Assembly: GCF_013032455.1 (NCBI RefSeq)
Contig: NZ_WQCF01000002.1
Location: forward strand, 186,001 to 250,000
Direction: 5' to 3'
DNA from: Ruegeria atlantica
Lineage (GTDB): Bacteria; Pseudomonadota; Alphaproteobacteria; Rhodobacterales; Rhodobacteraceae
Length of the DNA: 64,000 bases
A model generated the notes under the pieces. It saw nothing but the letters and a program-made list of their open reading frames with translations. It did not search any database and was not told the DNA's origin. This document shows, one piece after another, positions 35,357-48,000 of the stretch. Each line of letters starts with the position of its first letter. The stretch's first letter is position 1. A program made the translations under genes and the position numbers.

Positions 35357-36945
35357 CAGTGGCGGAAGTGGCGCATGCCGGTAAAGACCATGGCAAGACC
35401 CGCTTCATCCGCCGCCGCGATCACCTCATCATCGCGCATCGAGCCGCCGGGCTGGATAACACAGGTCGCGCCCGCCTCGGCTGCTTCCATCAGACCGTCA
35501 GGGAAAGGGAAGAACGCGTCCGAGGCCACGGCCGAGCCGATGGTCAGCGGCTGCGGCAAGCCAAGCACATCGGCCATGCGTTCAGCTTTCTTGGCGGCGA
35601 TCAGAGCCGAATCCACGCGGCTCATCTGGCCCGCACCGACGCCAACGGTTGCGCCGTCTTTGACATAAACGATTGCGTTGGATTTGACGTGCTTTGCAAC
35701 TTTCCAGGCAAACAGCAGGTCGCGCATTTGCTCCTCGGTCGGGGCTTTCTTGGTGACGACCTTCAGGTCATCCATGCCGACAAAGCCGTTGTCCTTATCC
35801 TGTACCAGCAAGCCACCGGCCACCTGACGCACGGTTTTACCACCGGCGGTCACATCCGGCAGGGCTTCGGTTGTCAGCAGTCGGAGGTTCTTTTTGGCCG
35901 CGAAGATCGCCTTGGCCTCATCCGAGGCGCCGGGGGCAATCACAACCTCGGTAAAGATGCCGGTGATTTCTTGCGCGGTTTCGGCGTCCAGCGGCTGGTT
36001 CAGCGCCACGATACCGCCAAAGGCCGAGGTGCGGTCGCAATCAAACGCAGCTTTGTACGCCTCGATCAGCGTTGCACCCGTGGCAACGCCACAAGGGTTG
36101 GCGTGCTTGATGATGGCGCAAGCTGCGGTGTTGGCCGGATCGAATTCGGCCACCAGCTCGAACGCCGCGTCGGTGTCGTTGATGTTGTTATAGCTCAGTT
36201 CCTTGCCCTGATGCTGAACAGCGGTCGCAACACCGGGACGGTTGGTGCCATCAGTGTAAAACGCAGCCTGCTGGTGGCTGTTTTCACCGTAACGCAGGGT
36301 CTGCTTCAGCTCACCCGCAAAGGCGCGACGCTTGGGGGCCTCAAGCTGCAGCGCATCAGCCATCCAATTCGAAACGGCGGTGTCATAGGCGGCGGTGCGG
36401 GCATAAGCTTTCTGCGCCAACCACTGACGGAAACCATAGGACGTTTTACCGTAATTCTCTTCCAGTTGATCCAGCAGCGACGAGTAATCCTCGACATCCA
36501 CCACCACGTTTACAAAGGAATGGTTTTTCGAAGCCGCGCGGATCATCGCCGGACCACCGATATCGATGTTCTCGATGCACTCGTCATAGCCTGCGCCTTT
36601 GGACACGGTCGCCTCGAACGGATAGAGGTTTACCACCAGCAGATCGATTGCGCCAATGCCGTGTTCTTCCATCGCGGCGACATGGGTGTCGTTGTCGCGC
36701 AGGGCCAGAAGGCCGCCATGCACCATCGGGTGCAGAGTTTTCACGCGACCATCCATCATTTCGGGGAAGCCGGTGACCTCACTGACATCCTTCACCTCAA
36801 GCCCTGCATCACGCAGTGCCTTGGCCGTACCGCCGGTCGACAGCAGTTCAACGCCGCGCTCGGACAGCGCCTTGCCCAGCTCAATCAGCCCGGTCTTGTC
36901 GGAAACGGAAAGCAACGCGCGGCGCACGGGGTGAAGATCGGTCAT
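35356..36945 (-). CDS. purH: Bifunctional AICAR transformylase / IMP cyclohydrolase
   Basis: 529 residues, the full PurH length. The N-terminal IMP cyclohydrolase part begins [15 protein letters not shown] and includes [17 protein letters not shown]; the transformylase part contains [26 protein letters not shown] and DAFFPFPDG. It carries out the last two steps of purine synthesis. Start placed at 36945. It lies 22 bp after the heparinase-like gene and is coupled to lspA by a one-base overlap. Confidence 0.97.
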   Translation of the reverse strand: MTDLHPVRRALLSVSDKTGLIELGKALSERGVELLSTGGTAKALRDAGLEVKDVSEVTGFPEMMDGRVKTLHPMVHGGLLALRDNDTHVAAMEEHGIGAIDLLVVNLYPFEATVSKGAGYDECIENIDIGGPAMIRAASKNHSFVNVVVDVEDYSSLLDQLEENYGKTSYGFRQWLAQKAYARTAAYDTAVSNWMADALQLEAPKRRAFAGELKQTLRYGENSHQQAAFYTDGTNRPGVATAVQHQGKELSYNNINDTDAAFELVAEFDPANTAACAIIKHANPCGVATGATLIEAYKAAFDCDRTSAFGGIVALNQPLDAETAQEITGIFTEVVIAPGASDEAKAIFAAKKNLRLLTTEALPDVTAGGKTVRQVAGGLLVQDKDNGFVGMDDLKVVTKKAPTEEQMRDLLFAWKVAKHVKSNAIVYVKDGATVGVGAGQMSRVDSALIAAKKAERMADVLGLPQPLTIGSAVASDAFFPFPDGLMEAAEAGATCVIQPGGSMRDDEVIAAADEAGLAMVFTGMRHFRH

Positions 36946-36967
36946 GGGTCCAAAGGTCCTTTTGGCG

Positions 36968-38707
36968 TCAGTCAAACTCGGGCTCGTCCCGGTGCAGATC
37001 ACGTACGGCATAGGCAGTGTCCTGTGCCTTGCGTAGCGTCCACCGGATGCGCGTCGCATACTCCATTGCGCGCCCGGATAGAACGATCTGTTTTGTCGCG
37101 CGTGGCTTTAAACGGCCTTTTTCAAGATAAACGCTTGGTTCAACTGTTAATTTTCCCACGCCATCATGACGGAAAACCCAGATCTCACCGCTCTTGAGCG
37201 CCATCGACACCGCCGCGCCCCCCAAATCAATGGCTGCATCGACGTCGGGATGCAGGTGAAATCGTATATCGAAACCAATGCCATTCAGCCCCGAGGCATC
37301 CATCGCCTTGTCGAACTGCCGCTTGGCCTTGTCGGTTGCGGTCAGCAAGATATCTTCGCCCGCAAGCTCGCGCCCATCAAACCGCAATTCAAAGGTGCGA
37401 GCATGGGTCAGGCCAAATGTTTTGGCATAACCGTCATGCCCCGCCATAAAGCGAGTACCTTCGTGCACATCCTCTTCATCGGTCGGAACGTCCTGAGGTG
37501 CATCTACCAGTGCTTCAAAATCGGTACCGGCAGCCACGGTCGCCAAACGACCGCTGGAATAGCCGTCCAGGCATAGCGTCGAATGGGACGGAGTCGCCCG
37601 TCCGGCCCGCCGCCATTCCATGCCGAAACTTTCACCCGAACCGCAATTCACGATCAGTGGCCGCCGCCCCGAGGTCAACTCGAACGCAAGGGTCGAGGCA
37701 TGGGCATTATAAGACGCCGCGCCCTTTGGTGGTGCGCTGGTATCCACGATCACGCTGGTGCGCGCGGCATAAAGCCGGGCATAACCCATCGCCAGGCCCT
37801 TGGCGTGATGTGGCCGAACTCCGCTTTGAACAAGCGCCTGGTCCAGACGGCCTTCAACGCCGCGCCCGCCACCATGGAACCGCGCAAGCGCACCGTCAGA
37901 ATGGCGCAGGCTGCGCAAGGTCGGCGCCATACGCTTAATGGCATCTGCCTGCGCTCCGGGCGTCCCTCGCCCCAAGTCGCCCAACGCAGATGAGGTCCAT
38001 GACAGCAAAGTAAAAACCTCAAGCAATTCTTCCGGGTTGCGGGTCGGAATCCCACCTTGCGCGTCGATCTGCCTTTCGCATTCCTTGGCCAGCGCACGCA
38101 GCGCCGGATCAGCCATCTGCTCTAGCCCCTCCAGCGCTAATCCGGCCTGAACCAGACCGGCCAGAGCTTCGAACCGAGGCAGTCCCGGCGTGGCCGCATG
38201 CCAGCGCTTGGACAGGAACCATGTCTGTTGCGCCAATGCACGAAAGAATGCCTGTCGTTGATTTTCATCCGCGCCACGCAGCAGAAAGACGGCATGATTG
38301 ATCCAGCGCATGACGCGCCGACCGGTCAGATCCGGAGCCCAGCCTGCCCCCTGCCCGCGACCATGCGCGTCGATCCAACCCCAGACCCAACGTTGGGCCT
38401 TTTCCCGTGCCCGCACGTCTCCGACCGCGGCAAGGTCGTCCAACCAGGCAAAGCCGTGGCGTTCATTGTCAAACCCAACGCTGGGCGCAGCTACATCCCA
38501 CAGTTCGGTGTCTTGCGCCTCGACCAGATATCCGGCGAACAACAGGTTACCCGCCACCAACTGCCGCCCGCGCGCGAACGATCCAACCGTGCGTGGCTCA
38601 GGCTCGGAAACAAATCCGGTAACCGCCTTGCGCCGCTGGCTGAGACGCGCATAAAGACGGTTCTGAAACCGCGTCCACCGGTTGGTCATGGTATCTGGGT
38701 TCGACAT
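36968..38707 (-). CDS. Heparinase II/III-family protein
   Basis: 579 residues. An all-alpha N-terminal part (toroid; [32 protein letters not shown]) is followed by a beta-sandwich C-terminal half with the Heparinase II/III motif [23 protein letters not shown] and a catalytic-type His/Tyr context ([10 protein letters not shown]). No signal peptide is visible, unlike true secreted polysaccharide lyases. In alphaproteobacteria this protein sits constantly between rsmB and purH; its real substrate is unknown. Start at 38707 is the best guess. Confidence 0.87.
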   Translation of the reverse strand: MSNPDTMTNRWTRFQNRLYARLSQRRKAVTGFVSEPEPRTVGSFARGRQLVAGNLLFAGYLVEAQDTELWDVAAPSVGFDNERHGFAWLDDLAAVGDVRAREKAQRWVWGWIDAHGRGQGAGWAPDLTGRRVMRWINHAVFLLRGADENQRQAFFRALAQQTWFLSKRWHAATPGLPRFEALAGLVQAGLALEGLEQMADPALRALAKECERQIDAQGGIPTRNPEELLEVFTLLSWTSSALGDLGRGTPGAQADAIKRMAPTLRSLRHSDGALARFHGGGRGVEGRLDQALVQSGVRPHHAKGLAMGYARLYAARTSVIVDTSAPPKGAASYNAHASTLAFELTSGRRPLIVNCGSGESFGMEWRRAGRATPSHSTLCLDGYSSGRLATVAAGTDFEALVDAPQDVPTDEEDVHEGTRFMAGHDGYAKTFGLTHARTFELRFDGRELAGEDILLTATDKAKRQFDKAMDASGLNGIGFDIRFHLHPDVDAAIDLGGAAVSMALKSGEIWVFRHDGVGKLTVEPSVYLEKGRLKPRATKQIVLSGRAMEYATRIRWTLRKAQDTAYAVRDLHRDEPEFD

Positions 38708-38797
38708 GACGCTCGTTACTCTGCCTCTCGCGCTCTGCTGGCGCCTGAGACCCAACGATAGACCGCGTTGATCGTCAAGTCACCGAAAAGCGTGCCG

Positions 38798-40054
38798 TCA
38801 CGCGGATTTGTTCAGACAGGCAACATAGAACCCGTCCATACCACCAAGATCCGCCCAATAATCGGGCCGCAAGCGCAAGCCGCCTTCTTCGGTGATCCAG
38901 CTTTCTTCGACCCCGGTCACAAGCAACGCATCGCGGTTGATACTCATATCCGGAAACTGGTCCAGCGCCTCTTCGATCTGCACCTCACCCTCATCGGGCA
39001 GCAGCGAACACGTGCAATATACCAGCCGTCCACCGGGTTTCAGCAGGTTCCATGCATGGGCCAGCATCTGGGCCTGCAATTCGATCAGCCCGCCGAATTC
39101 CGAACCGTCCTTGGCAAACGGCAGATCGGGGTGGCGGCGGATAGTGCCGGTGGCGGAACAAGGCGCGTCCAACAGGACCGCGTCATACATACCCTGATGC
39201 TCGAGCGCGTCGCCCGCTATGACATTTGCCTTCAGACCGGTGCGATTGAGGTTCTCGCGCACCCGCTCCAGCCGAGAGTCTGAGATATCCAGTGCGGTGA
39301 CCTGGGCCCCGGCGGCGGCCAGTTGCAGAGTCTTCCCTCCCGGCGCGGCGCAGAGGTCCAGCACGGTTTCACCGGCCTGCGGCGCCAGAACACGCACCGG
39401 TATGGCCGCTGCCGCATCCTGCACCCACCAATCGCCCTTGTCATAGCCGGGCAGGGCCGACACCTGCCCCGCATCCCGCAACCGCATTGATCCGGTCGGC
39501 AGGACCTGCCCAGGACCTTCCGCGCCCGGCTTGACCGTAATATCCAACGGAGCCGCGGCAAAATGGGCCTGCTCCATACCTGCAACAGCCTCTTTGCCCC
39601 AAGCCATGACTAGCGGATCACGCAGCCATTCGGGCAGGCGCGGAATGCGCATCTTCGGCCATGCCTCAGGCCCTTCTGCCGCCACCTTGCGCAGCACCGC
39701 GTTCACTAATCCCTTGAGGCGGCCATGCTTGCGCGAGCGGCCCACGATTTCGACCATCGAGTTGACGACGCCATGCGCCGCTTCGCCATTACAAAGTTCA
39801 ACTGCGCCAAGGCGCAGGGTGTTGTGCACGGTCAGCGCAGGTGTTCTGTTCAGATGATTGTCCAGCAGACGGTCGGCGCGCTCTAGCCCGCGCAGGGTTT
39901 CCAACGTCAGACGTTGCGCCCGCGCCCGGTCCTCTGGTCCAAGACGATCCAATGCGCCTGCGGCCAGACATTCGGACAAAAGCCGTCCTTCACCCAGTAT
40001 CTGATCCAGCAGATAAATCGCGCTGCGTCGGGCCGCCGTTGCGTTGTCGGACAT
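38798..40054 (-). CDS. rsmB: 16S rRNA m5C967 methyltransferase
   Basis: 418 residues. An N-terminal NusB-like helical domain (1-135) precedes a Rossmann methyltransferase with the SAM loop VLDLCAAPGGKT, catalytic motifs DAPCSATGTIRRHPD and VYCTCSLLPDEGE (the two cysteines of m5C RNA methyltransferases). Methylates C967 of 16S rRNA in E. coli. It heads the leftward cluster and is divergent from the SDHAF4-like gene. Confidence 0.95.
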   Translation of the reverse strand: MSDNATAARRSAIYLLDQILGEGRLLSECLAAGALDRLGPEDRARAQRLTLETLRGLERADRLLDNHLNRTPALTVHNTLRLGAVELCNGEAAHGVVNSMVEIVGRSRKHGRLKGLVNAVLRKVAAEGPEAWPKMRIPRLPEWLRDPLVMAWGKEAVAGMEQAHFAAAPLDITVKPGAEGPGQVLPTGSMRLRDAGQVSALPGYDKGDWWVQDAAAAIPVRVLAPQAGETVLDLCAAPGGKTLQLAAAGAQVTALDISDSRLERVRENLNRTGLKANVIAGDALEHQGMYDAVLLDAPCSATGTIRRHPDLPFAKDGSEFGGLIELQAQMLAHAWNLLKPGGRLVYCTCSLLPDEGEVQIEEALDQFPDMSINRDALLVTGVEESWITEEGGLRLRPDYWADLGGMDGFYVACLNKSA

Positions 40055-40143
40055 GGAATCGCCTTTGAATAAATCCTCGCCCGCATTGCCAACAGCGGAC
40101 GCGGGCGTATATCAAGCCCCTGCACGGAAAGGAACCCGAAGTC

Positions 40144-40326
40144 ATGAGTGACGACAGCAAAGACCTGCCCCCTGCCGCCCTGCGCGCCTTGGCCGAGGCT
40201 GAAGAACGCCGCAAGAAAGCCAAGGCAGAAGCCAAGGATCTACCAAAGGAATTGGGTGGCCGCGACGGACCTGATCCAGCCCGCTATGGCGATTGGGAGA
40301 AGAAGGGTATCGCGATCGATTTCTGA
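40144..40326 (+). CDS. DUF1674 / SDHAF4-like succinate dehydrogenase assembly factor
   Basis: 60 residues. The C-terminal signature GGRDGPDPARYGDWEKKG defines DUF1674, the bacterial form of the succinate dehydrogenase assembly factor SDHAF4, which binds free flavinylated SdhA. The N-terminal half is a charged helix. It stands alone: rsmB is divergent on the left and the LysR gene converges on the right with only a 4-bp gap. AAGGA precedes the start. Confidence 0.9.
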   Translation: MSDDSKDLPPAALRALAEAEERRKKAKAEAKDLPKELGGRDGPDPARYGDWEKKGIAIDF

Positions 40327-40330
40327 TCGC

Positions 40331-41188
40331 TTAGCCCTGCAATGCCTGCAGAAAGTCAGCAATCAGGGCACGCTGCTTTTTCGATTTGGCCCTGTCCTCG
40401 GGCCATGTCAGCCAATAACCATCCTTGGTCTGCAACGCGGGCAGATCCAACCGACGCAACTGCCCGGATTGTAAGTCCGCATTGGCCAGAGGCACCGATC
40501 CCAACACCACCCCCATCCCCTTCCGCGCTGCCGAAATCGCGTGTTCCATCGAATCGAAGCTGAGTTTCGACGACGCGGGCAATTCGCCCTGATCCGTCTT
40601 GCGCGCCCAGTCCCGCCATGCGGGCCGTTCCCCACGCAGGTCAATCAGTGGCGCACCCCATTCCACTCTCGGCGCGGCCATGGGCACCAGAACCTCGCGC
40701 GCGATAAGGGCAGCGTCGCGGCCAGGCCAGGCCCCGCGACCATAGCGGATTTGCAGCCATGTCCGCTCTTCGTCCAGTGACGATCGCCGCGCGACGGAAT
40801 CCGTCATCACCTGTACCTTGGGCCGCATTTCCTGAAACCGAGCGAGGCCGGGCAGTACCAGTGCATGAATGTTCGACGACAACCCCGCGACACGCAGTTC
40901 CCGGGGTGATTTGCCGAACAGATCCTCGGTGTTGCGCTCAAGCGCCTGCAGGCTGTCCTGAACCAGCGGCAGATAACTTTCGCCCTCAACCGTCAGTGAC
41001 ACCCCCCGCGCCTCACGCACGAACAGCGTCCGGCCCAGCCATGCCTCAAGGTTACCGATCCGCTGGCTGACCGCCGCCTGCGACAGCCCGAATTCCCGCG
41101 CCGCGGCCGAGAACCCGCCAAGCCGCCCGGCGGCCTCAAACACGCGCAGCCAGTCCAAAGGTGGCAATCCGATCTTCTTCTTAGCCAT
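40331..41188 (-). CDS. LysR-family transcriptional regulator (GcvA-like), probable regulator of tmpAB-like operon
   Basis: 285 residues. An N-terminal winged helix-turn-helix (LRVFEAAGRLGGFSAAAREFGLSQAAVSQRI) and a substrate-binding-domain C-terminus with the KGMGVVLGSVPLA turn. It is divergent from the TmpA-like dioxygenase gene across a 98-bp spacer containing a T-N11-A palindrome typical of LysR sites, so it probably controls that operon. The inducer is likely the operon's substrate or product (inference). Confidence 0.9.
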   Translation of the reverse strand: MAKKKIGLPPLDWLRVFEAAGRLGGFSAAAREFGLSQAAVSQRIGNLEAWLGRTLFVREARGVSLTVEGESYLPLVQDSLQALERNTEDLFGKSPRELRVAGLSSNIHALVLPGLARFQEMRPKVQVMTDSVARRSSLDEERTWLQIRYGRGAWPGRDAALIAREVLVPMAAPRVEWGAPLIDLRGERPAWRDWARKTDQGELPASSKLSFDSMEHAISAARKGMGVVLGSVPLANADLQSGQLRRLDLPALQTKDGYWLTWPEDRAKSKKQRALIADFLQALQG

Positions 41189-41218
41189 AAGATTTTCCGA
41201 GCCTCAGCCGAAATAAGG

Positions 41219-43006
<1,788 letters not shown>

Positions 43007-43010
<4 letters not shown>

Positions 43011-43675
43011 ACGCGCCCGAATATATCTTTGAGGCCAGCTCAAAACCTTCTCTGCCTTGGCACGAGGTACCTTTGATCCGGGCCACGGACGAGTCGGTCA
43101 AAGGTTATGGCTGTCTGGTGGATGACCCCGAAAGTTTCGAAATCGAGATCGTGCGCTGGCCGCAGCAAGGCTGGCGCCCCATCGATGAGGGCACCGGCGA
43201 TGAAGCGGGCTGGGTCGAGGGTACGTTCAAATGCGACTGGCAGGGCGATGTTCTCTATGGCGAGAACGAAGCGGTCAAGGGGCACTACGTCCTCGGCTGG
43301 TCCGCCGACCCGCAGCAGGCCCGAACCGAGCAGCAGACAGCACGGCGCGACCAGGTCCTGCTGTGGCACATGAACTATCATCCAGATGGCGGGCAGATGT
43401 TCTGGCCACTGGACAATAAGCCCTTCATCGTCCCTGCAGCCCTGCCCGGTGATAATCTGACGCCCGATAAAGTGGTGGCGTTTTGGTGTGACGGCTCACG
43501 CGGGCTCTATATCCACCCCGGCATCTGGCACGAGGGGATTTTCCCGGTTGAGGACAATCAACGTTTCCTTGATCGTCAGGGGCGGGTTCATGCCCGTGTC
43601 AGCGCCGATATCGGCCAAGAGTTTGGCGTCTACCTCGCCTGCCCTTTGCGTGCGGACAAGGTCAAAGACCTGTAA
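43007..43675 (+). CDS. Ureidoglycolate lyase (AllA)-like protein in the tmpAB-like operon
   Basis: 222 residues, longer than usual AllA (about 160-170). The cupin-like core has WHMNYHPDGGQMFWPL, PFIVPAALPGD and the GLYIHPGIWHEGIFPV metal-site region, then RVHARVSADIGQEFGVYL, matching the AllA family, which releases urea from ureidoglycolate. The start overlaps the HD gene by four bases. No allantoin or purine-degradation genes are near, so a different substrate linked to the phosphonate pathway is likely but unproven. The 3' end overlaps the convergent DUF2306 gene by 14 bp. Confidence 0.78.
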
Positions 43676-44351
43676 CCAACGCACCCTGATGCACGGAACG
43701 GTTGCGCATGATCCAGATCTGCACCGCCAGCAAGTAGGGTAAGAAAAAAGCAAAATTCTGCACAAGATCGAAAGGGCCCGAGAAATCGGACTTTGATCCA
43801 ACCCCTCCGGTCAGCAGATACCAAAGCGTGTAGTGCAGGCGGTAGAGCCACGACCCCAATGCCAGCCAGAACAGCCGCAAGCCCCAGGCCCAATGCCCTT
43901 CACGGTTCCTGGTCCGCGCCATACGCGCCAGCATCAGCGCCGAGGTGAAAAGACACAGCCCATAGAGGAAAAACGCCACAGACATCACTGGCCCGCCAAT
44001 GGTTCCGCGCAGTGGGATGTAGGTCATTCCGGCCAGCCCAGTGATCAGCGCCAGCGCAATCAACACGCCGCCCAGCGCACGATGAAGTCGATTGTATCTC
44101 TGCCGAATCCCTCTGATCAGTTGCAGCGGCGCCAGAGCCACCAGAATTGTCCCGGTCAGGATATGCAGCATCATAGCCGCGTTGCCGACACTTTGGCCGT
44201 CGGCGAATAAATAGCTGTTCCGGGCGGCATCATCAGACAATCCTATGCCGATCATGCCGAAGCCATGCACCACAAAAGGCATCAGCGTCAGATAGAACAC
44301 TACCAGCAACAGGCTGAACGCCACACGAGATCTCAGGGTCTGCATAAGCAA
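43662..44351 (-). CDS. DUF2306 family membrane protein
   Basis: 229 residues with about six transmembrane helices and the DUF2306 layout: a HILTGTILVALAPLQLI helix, RYNRLHRALGGVLI, LYGLCLFTSALMLA and a RLFWLALGSWLYRLHY segment containing several conserved arginines and histidines. Members are predicted heme- or quinone-related membrane proteins of unknown role. Convergent with the AllA-like gene and followed by dapB on the same strand; no link to either is evident. Confidence 0.85.
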   Translation of the reverse strand: MLMQTLRSRVAFSLLLVVFYLTLMPFVVHGFGMIGIGLSDDAARNSYLFADGQSVGNAAMMLHILTGTILVALAPLQLIRGIRQRYNRLHRALGGVLIALALITGLAGMTYIPLRGTIGGPVMSVAFFLYGLCLFTSALMLARMARTRNREGHWAWGLRLFWLALGSWLYRLHYTLWYLLTGGVGSKSDFSGPFDLVQNFAFFLPYLLAVQIWIMRNRSVHQGALVTGL

Positions 44352-44383
44352 ACCTTAGCGCCCCGAGTTGATCCGTCTATGGC

Positions 44384-45193
44384 TTATAGGCCCAGCACAT
44401 CCACCATGTCATACTGGCCAGGCGCTTTGCCCTGTCCCCATAGCGCCGCCTTCAGGGCGCCGCGGGCAAAGATGGCGCGGTCAGTGGCCAGATGGCGCAA
44501 GACAATACGTTCCCCTGGTGCTGCGAACAGAACGTCATGTTCGCCGACGATGTCGCCACCGCGAATGGCGTGGAAACCGATATTGCCGCGTTGGCGTGCA
44601 CCGGTGATGCCGTCGCGGCCGCGGTCGGACACATCCGCTAGATTGACCCCCCGCCCCTCGGCGGCGGCCTCACCCAGCATCAGCGCGGTCCCCGAGGGCG
44701 CATCGACCTTGTGGTGATGGTGGCCTTCGATCACCTCGATGTCGAAATCCTCATCCAGCGCAGCGGCGACCTTTTTGGTCAGTTGCACCAGCAGGTTGAC
44801 GCCGAGGCTCATATTCCCGGCCCGCACGATCACCGCATGGCGCGAGGCAGGCTCCAGCGCCGCGATCTGTTCGTCGGTCATGCCGGTGGTGCCGATCACG
44901 TGGACACAGCGGGCCTGCGCGGCCAGCGCGGCGAACTCCAACGTCGCCTCGGGCGCGGTGAAGTCGATCACAGCCTGCGCCTGCGCAAAGGCTTCCAGCG
45001 GGTCATCGGTCACGGTAACGCCCAGCGCCTGACCGCCCATTGCCTCGCCCACGTCCTGACCGATCCAGTCATGGCCCGCACGTTCAACCACGCCGACCAA
45101 ACGGGCTTGGTCACTGTCCGTCACGGTTTTGATCAGCATCTGCCCCATACGGCCCGAAGCCCCTGTGATGACGATCCCCGGAATATGGGTCAT
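44384..45193 (-). CDS. dapB: 4-hydroxy-tetrahydrodipicolinate reductase
   Basis: 269 residues. NAD(P)-binding [12 protein letters not shown] near residue 8, GTTGMTDEQ near 100, and the catalytic [16 protein letters not shown] block near 155 are present. It reduces the cyclic intermediate of the diaminopimelate/lysine pathway. Start at 45193 chosen to give the usual length. Divergent from rbfA across 92 bp. Confidence 0.97.
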   Translation of the reverse strand: MTHIPGIVITGASGRMGQMLIKTVTDSDQARLVGVVERAGHDWIGQDVGEAMGGQALGVTVTDDPLEAFAQAQAVIDFTAPEATLEFAALAAQARCVHVIGTTGMTDEQIAALEPASRHAVIVRAGNMSLGVNLLVQLTKKVAAALDEDFDIEVIEGHHHHKVDAPSGTALMLGEAAAEGRGVNLADVSDRGRDGITGARQRGNIGFHAIRGGDIVGEHDVLFAAPGERIVLRHLATDRAIFARGALKAALWGQGKAPGQYDMVDVLGL

Positions 45194-45285
45194 TGCGCTG
45201 GTCCTTTTCGATTTGGTCGGCTCAAAGCCTCCTACCCCGTTCGCGCCCGCTTGGCAAAGGCCGGATTTGGGCTTAGATCGGGGAT

Positions 45286-45681
45286 ATGGCAAAGAACAAA
45301 TTCCACGATGGCCCCGGCCCGTCCCAACGACAGCTGCGCGTCGGCGAACTGATCCGCCGCACCCTGTCTGAGGTTCTGGCACGCGGAGATGTCCACGACC
45401 CCGACCTGAACCGCATGTCGATCACCGTGGGCGAGGTGCGCACCTCGCCCGATTTGAAGATCGCAACTGCCTATGTGCTGCCTTTGGGCGGTAAGGGGCA
45501 GGAGGACGTGATCGAACTGCTCGCCCGCAACAAGGGAGAGCTGCGGCGCATGGTCGGCAAGAAAGTTGGGCTAAAATTCTCGCCCGATCTGCGGTTCCGA
45601 CTGGATGACACGTTTGACCGTCTCGACGACACCCGCCGCATGTTCAGCCAGGACGCGGTGCGCCGCGATCTGGACGAGTGA
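45286..45681 (+). CDS. rbfA: 30S ribosome-binding factor A
   Basis: 131 residues with the RbfA KH-like fold: [22 protein letters not shown] near the start, [20 protein letters not shown], and [16 protein letters not shown] at the C-terminal part. Needed for 16S rRNA 5' end maturation and growth at low temperature. The stop codon overlaps the GTG start of the next gene, and truB follows further on, as in many proteobacteria where rbfA and truB are neighbours. Confidence 0.95.
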   Translation: MAKNKFHDGPGPSQRQLRVGELIRRTLSEVLARGDVHDPDLNRMSITVGEVRTSPDLKIATAYVLPLGGKGQEDVIELLARNKGELRRMVGKKVGLKFSPDLRFRLDDTFDRLDDTRRMFSQDAVRRDLDE

Positions 45682-46421
45682 TCCGAGCACTTGCCACGCT
45701 GGGCGCGGTCCTGTGGGCCGCGCAGGCCGGGGCGGTGACCTGCGAAAAGATAACTCATGAGAGCAAACGGTATACTATCTGCGAAGTGGATGCCGCCAAT
45801 GAGCAGTTGCGGCTGTTTCTCAATGATGAGGAAGGCAACCTGCTGGGTCACTTTTCGTCAGTGAATGAGGTGCTTGAACCCGATGGAAAGCGCCTCGCCT
45901 TTGCGATGAATGCGGGCATGTACCACGACGATCGCTCACCGGTCGGCCATTATGTCGAAGAAGGTCAGGAGCATATGCGCGTGATCCCCAACGCTGGCCC
46001 CGGCAATTTCGGCCTGTTGCCCAACGGAGTGTTCTGCATCCGTGAAGGGCGCGCAGATGTGTTCGAAACTCTGGAATATGTCGATCAGACCCCCGAATGC
46101 CGCTTTGCCACGCAATCCGGTCCGATGCTGGTCATCGACGGAGAGCTGCACCCGCGCTTTTTACCCGATTCGACCTCGCTCTACGTGCGCAATGGGGTGG
46201 GCACCAGCGACGACGGAACACGTGCGGTGTTTGCAATCTCGGACGATTACGTCACCTTCCACGAATTCGGCAGCCTGTTTCGCGACGTGCTGAAGACCCC
46301 GAATGCGCTGTTCTTTGATGGCAATATCTCGCGAATGTATGAGCGTGCCAGCAACCGGTCGGATATCGGGTTCTCGCTAGGACCGATCGTGGGTGTGGTC
46401 GAAGACGCGCCCAGAAATTGA
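45678..46421 (+). CDS. Phosphodiester glycosidase (NAGPA-domain) family exported protein
   Basis: 247 residues from a GTG start that overlaps the rbfA stop by four bases. Signal peptide 1-19 (ending AGA). The NAGPA-type core is visible in [34 protein letters not shown] and [17 protein letters not shown], with the SLYVRNGVG segment and [12 protein letters not shown]. Family members hydrolyse phosphodiester-linked sugars such as GlcNAc-1-phosphate diesters of wall polymers. It is inserted between rbfA and truB and probably co-transcribed. Confidence 0.88.
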   Translation: MIRALATLGAVLWAAQAGAVTCEKITHESKRYTICEVDAANEQLRLFLNDEEGNLLGHFSSVNEVLEPDGKRLAFAMNAGMYHDDRSPVGHYVEEGQEHMRVIPNAGPGNFGLLPNGVFCIREGRADVFETLEYVDQTPECRFATQSGPMLVIDGELHPRFLPDSTSLYVRNGVGTSDDGTRAVFAISDDYVTFHEFGSLFRDVLKTPNALFFDGNISRMYERASNRSDIGFSLGPIVGVVEDAPRN

Positions 46422-46475
46422 CAGCGCTGAGACGATCCGCTAACTCGCGCGCCTTAGCAAGAATTCAGGTGAGAT

Positions 46476-47381
46476 ATGGGACGCAAACGCAAGGGCCGCG
46501 ACATTTCCGGTTGGCTGGTGGTGGACAAGCCTGCAGGCATGACCTCGACCGCCGTGGTCAACAAGGTGCGTTGGGCGATGGATGCCAAGAAAGCGGGCCA
46601 CGCGGGCACGCTGGACCCCGAGGCAACCGGTGTTCTGGCCGTGGCTTTGGGTGAGGCAACCAAGACCGTTCCCTATATCACCGATGCGTTGAAAGCTTAT
46701 ACCTTCACCGTACGTCTGGGGCAGGCCACCAACACCGACGATGCCGAGGGCGAAGTAACCGCGGAAAGCGATGCACGCCCCTCGGATGACGATATCAAAC
46801 AGGCGCTGGCGCCGTTTCTGGGTGATATTATGCAGGTGCCGCCCAAGTTTTCGGCCGTCAAGATCGACGGGCAGCGCGCCTATAAACTGGCCCGCGATGG
46901 CGAGGATGTGGAGCTGTCCGCCCGTCCCTTGTGGGTCGAGGAACTGATCCTAATTGACCGCCCCGATGACGACCACGTCGTGCTGGAAATGACCTGCGGC
47001 AAAGGCGGTTATGTCCGTTCCATCGCGCGCGATCTGGGTGCTGCGCTGGGATGCCACGGCCATGTGAAGGAACTCCGCCGTATCTGGTCCGGCCCGTTTG
47101 AGGTCGAAGACGGCCTCAGCATTGAACAAATCGACGAGATGGCCAAGTCCACCGCGCTGGACGACTACCTGCACCCGCTGGAAACCGGCCTCGCCGACCT
47201 GCCTGAACTGAAATGCACGCCCGAAGGTGCCACCCGCCTGCGCAACGGTAATCCGGGCATGGTGCTGGCTTCAGACGTAGAATACGGCGACGAAGCTTGG
47301 GCTTCGCTGGATGGCAAGGCGGTGGCCGTGGGTATCTACAAATCTGGCGAATTGCACCCAAGCCGGGTGTTCGTCACCTGA
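46476..47381 (+). CDS. truB: tRNA pseudouridine55 synthase
   Basis: 301 residues. [20 protein letters not shown] near residue 13 and the catalytic Asp47 in [15 protein letters not shown]; the C-terminal part shows [15 protein letters not shown]. Makes pseudouridine 55 in the T-loop of tRNAs. Located 55 bp after the phosphodiester glycosidase gene. Confidence 0.97.
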   Translation: MGRKRKGRDISGWLVVDKPAGMTSTAVVNKVRWAMDAKKAGHAGTLDPEATGVLAVALGEATKTVPYITDALKAYTFTVRLGQATNTDDAEGEVTAESDARPSDDDIKQALAPFLGDIMQVPPKFSAVKIDGQRAYKLARDGEDVELSARPLWVEELILIDRPDDDHVVLEMTCGKGGYVRSIARDLGAALGCHGHVKELRRIWSGPFEVEDGLSIEQIDEMAKSTALDDYLHPLETGLADLPELKCTPEGATRLRNGNPGMVLASDVEYGDEAWASLDGKAVAVGIYKSGELHPSRVFVT

Positions 47382-47402
47382 TAGCCGTGTTAGGCGAAGG
47401 GC

Positions 47403-47906
47403 ATGATCACCCGAACGCACACCAAGGGCGACGCGCCCTCGACCGCTATCTATTCCGACTGCGAAAACTATCGCTATAGCCTAACCCGCGTCTGGGATTC
47501 GTCCGGGCGCAAAGCGTTGTTTGTGATGCTGAACCCCTCAACCGCGACCGAGGTGCAGAACGATCCCACCGTCGAACGCTGCGAACGCCGCGCGCGGGCC
47601 TTGGGTTTCGGGGCATTTCAGGTGACCAATATCTTTGCCTGGCGCGACACCGACCCGCGCAAAATGCGCGCCGCCACTGATCCGGTGGGGCCGGAGAATG
47701 ACACGGCCATTCTGGGCGGGGTTCAATGGGCCGATCAGGTCATCGCCGCATGGGGAACCCATGGCGCACACTTGGAGCGCGGTCCGGCGGTTGAAACACT
47801 GCTGCGCGGCACCGGACAACCTCTGTTCCATCTGGGCCTGACCAAGGCCGGGCATCCAAAGCATCCGCTGTATATCGCTTATACCCAACAACCCGAACCG
47901 TGGTAA
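47403..47906 (+). CDS. DUF1643 family protein
   Basis: 167 residues with the DUF1643 core: a LFVMLNPSTATEVQNDPTV segment, a GFGAFQVTNIFAWRDTDP stretch and GLTKAGHPKHPLYI at the C-terminus. Function unknown; the family is common in phages and plasmids as well as chromosomes. It lies 21 bp after truB in the same direction. Confidence 0.87.
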   Translation: MITRTHTKGDAPSTAIYSDCENYRYSLTRVWDSSGRKALFVMLNPSTATEVQNDPTVERCERRARALGFGAFQVTNIFAWRDTDPRKMRAATDPVGPENDTAILGGVQWADQVIAAWGTHGAHLERGPAVETLLRGTGQPLFHLGLTKAGHPKHPLYIAYTQQPEPW

Positions 47907-48000
47907 CAAAGGGTTAACCACGTGATCAGCTTGGCTTTGACCAAACGGTTAAATGTATAAGACATTTACCCTCGGAGCAGCGCGTTGACGGAGGGTTCCC

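Noticed and set aside
35317..37197. Long plus-strand open frame opposite purH
   Set aside because: Antisense shadow of purH; no ribosome binding site or motifs.
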